Part shown: in pieces, positions 25,577-27,718 of the stretch
Layout: each line of letters opens with the position of its first letter
How positions within the stretch are numbered: the first letter of the stretch is position 1
From: Sphaeroforma arctica JP610
Taxonomy: Eukaryota; Opisthokonta; Ichthyosporea; Ichthyophonida
Length of the DNA: 27,718 nt
NCBI RefSeq assembly: GCF_001186125.1
Contig: NW_014040422.1
Span: 24,737-52,454, forward strand
Direction of reading: 5' to 3'
Translations under genes and position numbers: made by a program
Notes under the pieces: generated by a model
What the model was told of the DNA's origin: nothing
The model's database searches: none
The model's input: the letters and a program-made list of their open reading frames with translations, nothing else

Positions 25577-25895
25577 ATTTATGTTCACGCATCCATTGAA
25601 GACAGTGATGGCAATAAAAGACCCACTGCTGTCCTCCGACAACCGTGTCTATATACAATTGCAGGTGAAAGGTCGTACATTCCGAGCGTTGATAGAAACA
25701 GGTGCGAACCGTAGTTGCATTGCACGAGCATCCGCAGACCTCTTAGGACGACCAATTACACCAGCACCCAGCGAATCATTTATATATTTGGCAGATAAAG
25801 CGGTACGCACTCCTCGCCTGGGGACAACAGAAGTGCTACCGATACGTTATGGCTCAGAGATCATCAATGGATCGTTCGAGTTGACCCAGCTTTGA
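25577..25895 (+). pseudogene. Gypsy family A-like protease fragment (A4)
   Basis: An ORF of 104 codons matches A1 from TVMAIKDPLLSSDNRVYIQ through LGRPITPAP, FIYLADKAVRTPRLGTTEV and PIRYGSEIINGSFEL. The catalytic loop reads ETGANRSCI, with Glu replacing the catalytic Asp. The homology starts at the telomere-like tract and ends before the IVGQDML motif, so it is half a protease. The 70 bp between the B2 repeats and the telomere tract (25481-25551) are unassigned. Confidence 0.82.
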
Positions 25896-26039
25896 GACCC
25901 AGGAGAAGCAAGTTACTCACTCAAGCTGATTATGGGTCAAAAAGCGAGAATGGAAAACGGGTCGAAAACATTAAGTAGCATAACGTATAGTTAATGTTTC
26001 TCAGGCGGAGAAGTTAAGCGTTCTCGGTTACCCTGTGAG
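25896..26039. other. Unassigned sequence between A4 and element D
   Basis: Short stretch with two GGGTC(A/G)AAAA words and no ORF. Probably the boundary between two opposite retroelement fragments. Confidence 0.4.
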
Positions 26040-26746
26040 TTTTGGGTTTAGGTCCAGTAGGTCCGTGGTGGTCGACTGGACGTTTCTTACGCTTCAATGG
26101 TTTTGGAACATACGGATGAGCAGTAAAGTTCGGGATAAATGCTGTTAAGTTTTAATTTCCGTGCCTTCAGACGATGGGAACATGCTATCTTTTTCAGCAT
26201 GTGACTTATGTAGGCGTTTACGCCATTTTCTGTTAAATGCCTTTAAATAGTCCTGATTGTCAAAAGCGTCTGAAGTTAACTCAGCGATTGTACCGTCTAT
26301 AAAGCGTGTACGATAGTATCCGTTCTCCATATAATATCTTTGAATTCGGAGCGGCCAAGAGGTGCAGTAGAATCATGTCTTCTTGCGAGAATAATCTCAG
26401 TAGTCGGAACCCGACTAGTGCATATATTTAAAGCACTAGAACCGTCGGGGTTATTATCCCCACAGGTTCCACTTTTTATGTCGGCTACAGAGATTATATA
26501 TGGTCCTATCCATTTCGATGTTAGTACAGTAGCATCGGAATTACGTTGACGGATGTCAACTCTGTCTCCAACCTGATACTCTGCTATCTTTTTGGTAGCA
26601 TTCCATCTATTTTGCCTTTTTAATAAGGCTACATTACGTGTCTATCGCAAGCAAGGATATACAACGTTGTGTATGCGTTGTACCTTCTCTAACCATAGTA
26701 ACTCATGGTGATCAGGTTCGTCCTTGTTGAAGGGTATTTGCAACTC
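26040..26746 (-). pseudogene. Element D integrase C-terminus (GPY/F module and basic tail)
   Basis: The minus frame gives AEYQVGDRVDIRQRN and SKWIGPYIISVADI, a GPY/F module (GP at 26501-26506), then TSRVPTTEIILARRHD and, in another frame from 26330, ENGYYRTRFIDGTIAELTSD and DYLKAFNRKWRKR. Further on, PKPLKRKKRPVD is a strongly basic tail. The GPY/F module belongs to Ty3/gypsy integrases. No chromodomain is seen. Several frame breaks. Confidence 0.75.
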
Positions 26747-27240
26747 GCTATATCTCACTATATCTGCCACGAAAATAGTGAGCGGGTGTTGTTCCTGTAA
26801 CCGGATCAGCGCACTCGTTCATCCGTGTTTGTACCCACTTAATGTGGTACGGCCAATCATCTGCATCATTCGTTAATGCAGTACGTAAAAAGATCTTAAG
26901 TCTACTGTGGCGCGTTTCATTTGCGCCTTGTGTTTGCGGTTTATAGTACACACCTTTTATGGCACATGCCTGATACGAGTACTAACGATTCCATTACGTT
27001 ATCGCAGAACTCGCTACCGTTACCAGTGCACATTATACCTGGTCACCCGTGGTCAGCAAAGACTTGGCAACATAATTATGCCACGGTCTGCGTACTCTTG
27101 ATCCAGGTCAACCAGATCAATGATGACCCTGCGCCATGGAACATCTTCAGTCACACTCTTAAGCGGTGCGAACCCATAGCGCTTGATCTGATTGAGATCA
27201 CAGTCTGTATATGACTGATATACTCTGTCAACTAAAGTTG
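26747..27240 (-). pseudogene. Element D integrase core
   Basis: Frames pieced in order: TDCDLNQIKRYG (second half of the zinc finger with Asn for the last Cys), EDVPWRRVIIDLVD (first catalytic Asp), ADHG-stop-PGIMCTGNGSEF, where the usual T-D-N-G-x-E-F has Gly for Asp (codon 27022-27024), then YSYQACAIKGVYYKPQTQGA with NETRHSRLK (Glu present) and DWPYHIKWVQTRMNECADPV. It is a gypsy-type integrase of a lineage different from A, with stops, at least two frameshifts and a lost second Asp. Confidence 0.85.
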
Positions 27241-27489
27241 CTCTACTACGTTCTGGTGCTTCAGCTTATGGTTTTGCGTCAGCCAAGCAAGAATGTTGTC
27301 ATCATTCTGCTCCTCCAGAATAAAGGTAGGGTGTTGAGAATCCACTTGCGTGGTCTCTAAGTCTGTAGTGTTTCCAGACTCCTGTCCTTCTTTCGCATGA
27401 GTGTCATGAGTGCGCTCGTGTGCGTTTGATACACCTGACTTATTTAATAGTCGCATTATATGTGTATATGCTTCGGGATTTTCTTTCAT
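27232..27489 (-). pseudogene. Element D pol linker and integrase zinc-finger start
   Basis: An open frame of 85 codons begins KENPEAYTHIMRLLNKSGV, passes through a Glu/Thr/His-rich linker and ends WLTQNHKLKHQNVVEQL, with a His pair (H-x3-H) in the position of the integrase zinc finger. A one-base shift joins it to the Cys half (27190-27230). Confidence 0.6.
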
Positions 27490-27718
27490 AAATCCCTTTA
27501 AAAATAGGGTTTGAAAGACTTCGGGCTTGGACTTTATGTTATTAAAACAGAGTCCTAGCTAGAGACTAACGCGTCGTAACTATAGTGTTAATAGTAGATT
27601 GTATTTCATGTGCACAGACTTCAAGTGCTGTGTTGCCTTTGAACTGCTTAACGTTCAATCTATTGGAGAGTGTAATCTCCGATTCTTTGACCTTGTTAAG
27701 AAAAGGTCTCAGAAGGGG
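27490..27718 (-). pseudogene. Element D upstream pol remnant, unrecognised
   Basis: A minus frame from about 27690 to 27573 reads ESEITLSNRLNVKQFKGNT and ends TINTIVTTR before a TAG. It is probably the segment between RNase H and integrase. No catalytic motif is visible, and the element continues beyond the window. Confidence 0.4.

Overview
The window is eukaryotic and almost entirely retrotransposon sequence. It has a spliced host-gene exon, LTR retroelements of two superfamilies, AT-rich intergenic DNA with microsatellites, and short tracts of a plant/alga/oomycete-type telomere repeat (TTTAGGG mixed with TTTTAGGG). The species cannot be named from the sequence. A 20-base run of N at 15619-15638 marks an assembly gap.

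Layout. 1-1382: microsatellites, the first coding exon of a probable amino-acid transporter (minus strand), and AT-rich intergenic DNA. 1383-7295: one Ty1/copia element on the minus strand with two LTRs (about 90% identical), a GAGAA target-site duplication, a primer-binding site and a polypurine tract. Its pol is broken, and its integrase core is replaced by a foreign retroelement segment (about 3743-5393). 7296-9221: unassigned AT-rich DNA and low-complexity repeats. 9222-25895: a nest of Ty3/gypsy pieces of two related families. Family A (plus strand) is represented by A2 (9222-10368, methyltransferase-like domain and integrase), the nearly complete A1 (13680-21377) and A3 (21378-22660, RT and RNase H), with an A-like protease fragment A4 (25577-25895). 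Family B (minus strand) is represented by B1 (10369-13334) and B2 (22661-25480). A fragment of a further reverse transcriptase (13435-13677) lies immediately upstream of the A1 LTR. 26040-27718: a decayed minus-strand gypsy-type integrase (element D).

Element A1 reads LTR, small ORF1, a purine-rich ORF-poor spacer of about 1.1 kb, Gag, protease, RT, RNase H, a Dam-like N6-adenine-methyltransferase-type domain, integrase with GPY/F module, chromodomain, 34-bp tandem repeats, polypurine tract and truncated LTR. It is therefore a chromovirus with an added domain between RNase H and integrase that is better known from DIRS-type elements. Family B shares ORF1, the spacer, Gag, the LTR architecture and the 34-bp repeats. 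No copy looks autonomous: all carry stops, frameshifts, internal tandem duplications or changed catalytic residues.

The two main observations are the methyltransferase-like domain in a chromovirus, conserved in two divergent copies, and short telomere-repeat tracts placed inside retroelement sequence. Four of these tracts can be compared with a sister copy lacking them (a clean 41-bp insertion at 23861-23901, and a frameshifting replacement at 19839-19852). They suggest telomere-repeat addition during repair of internal breaks.
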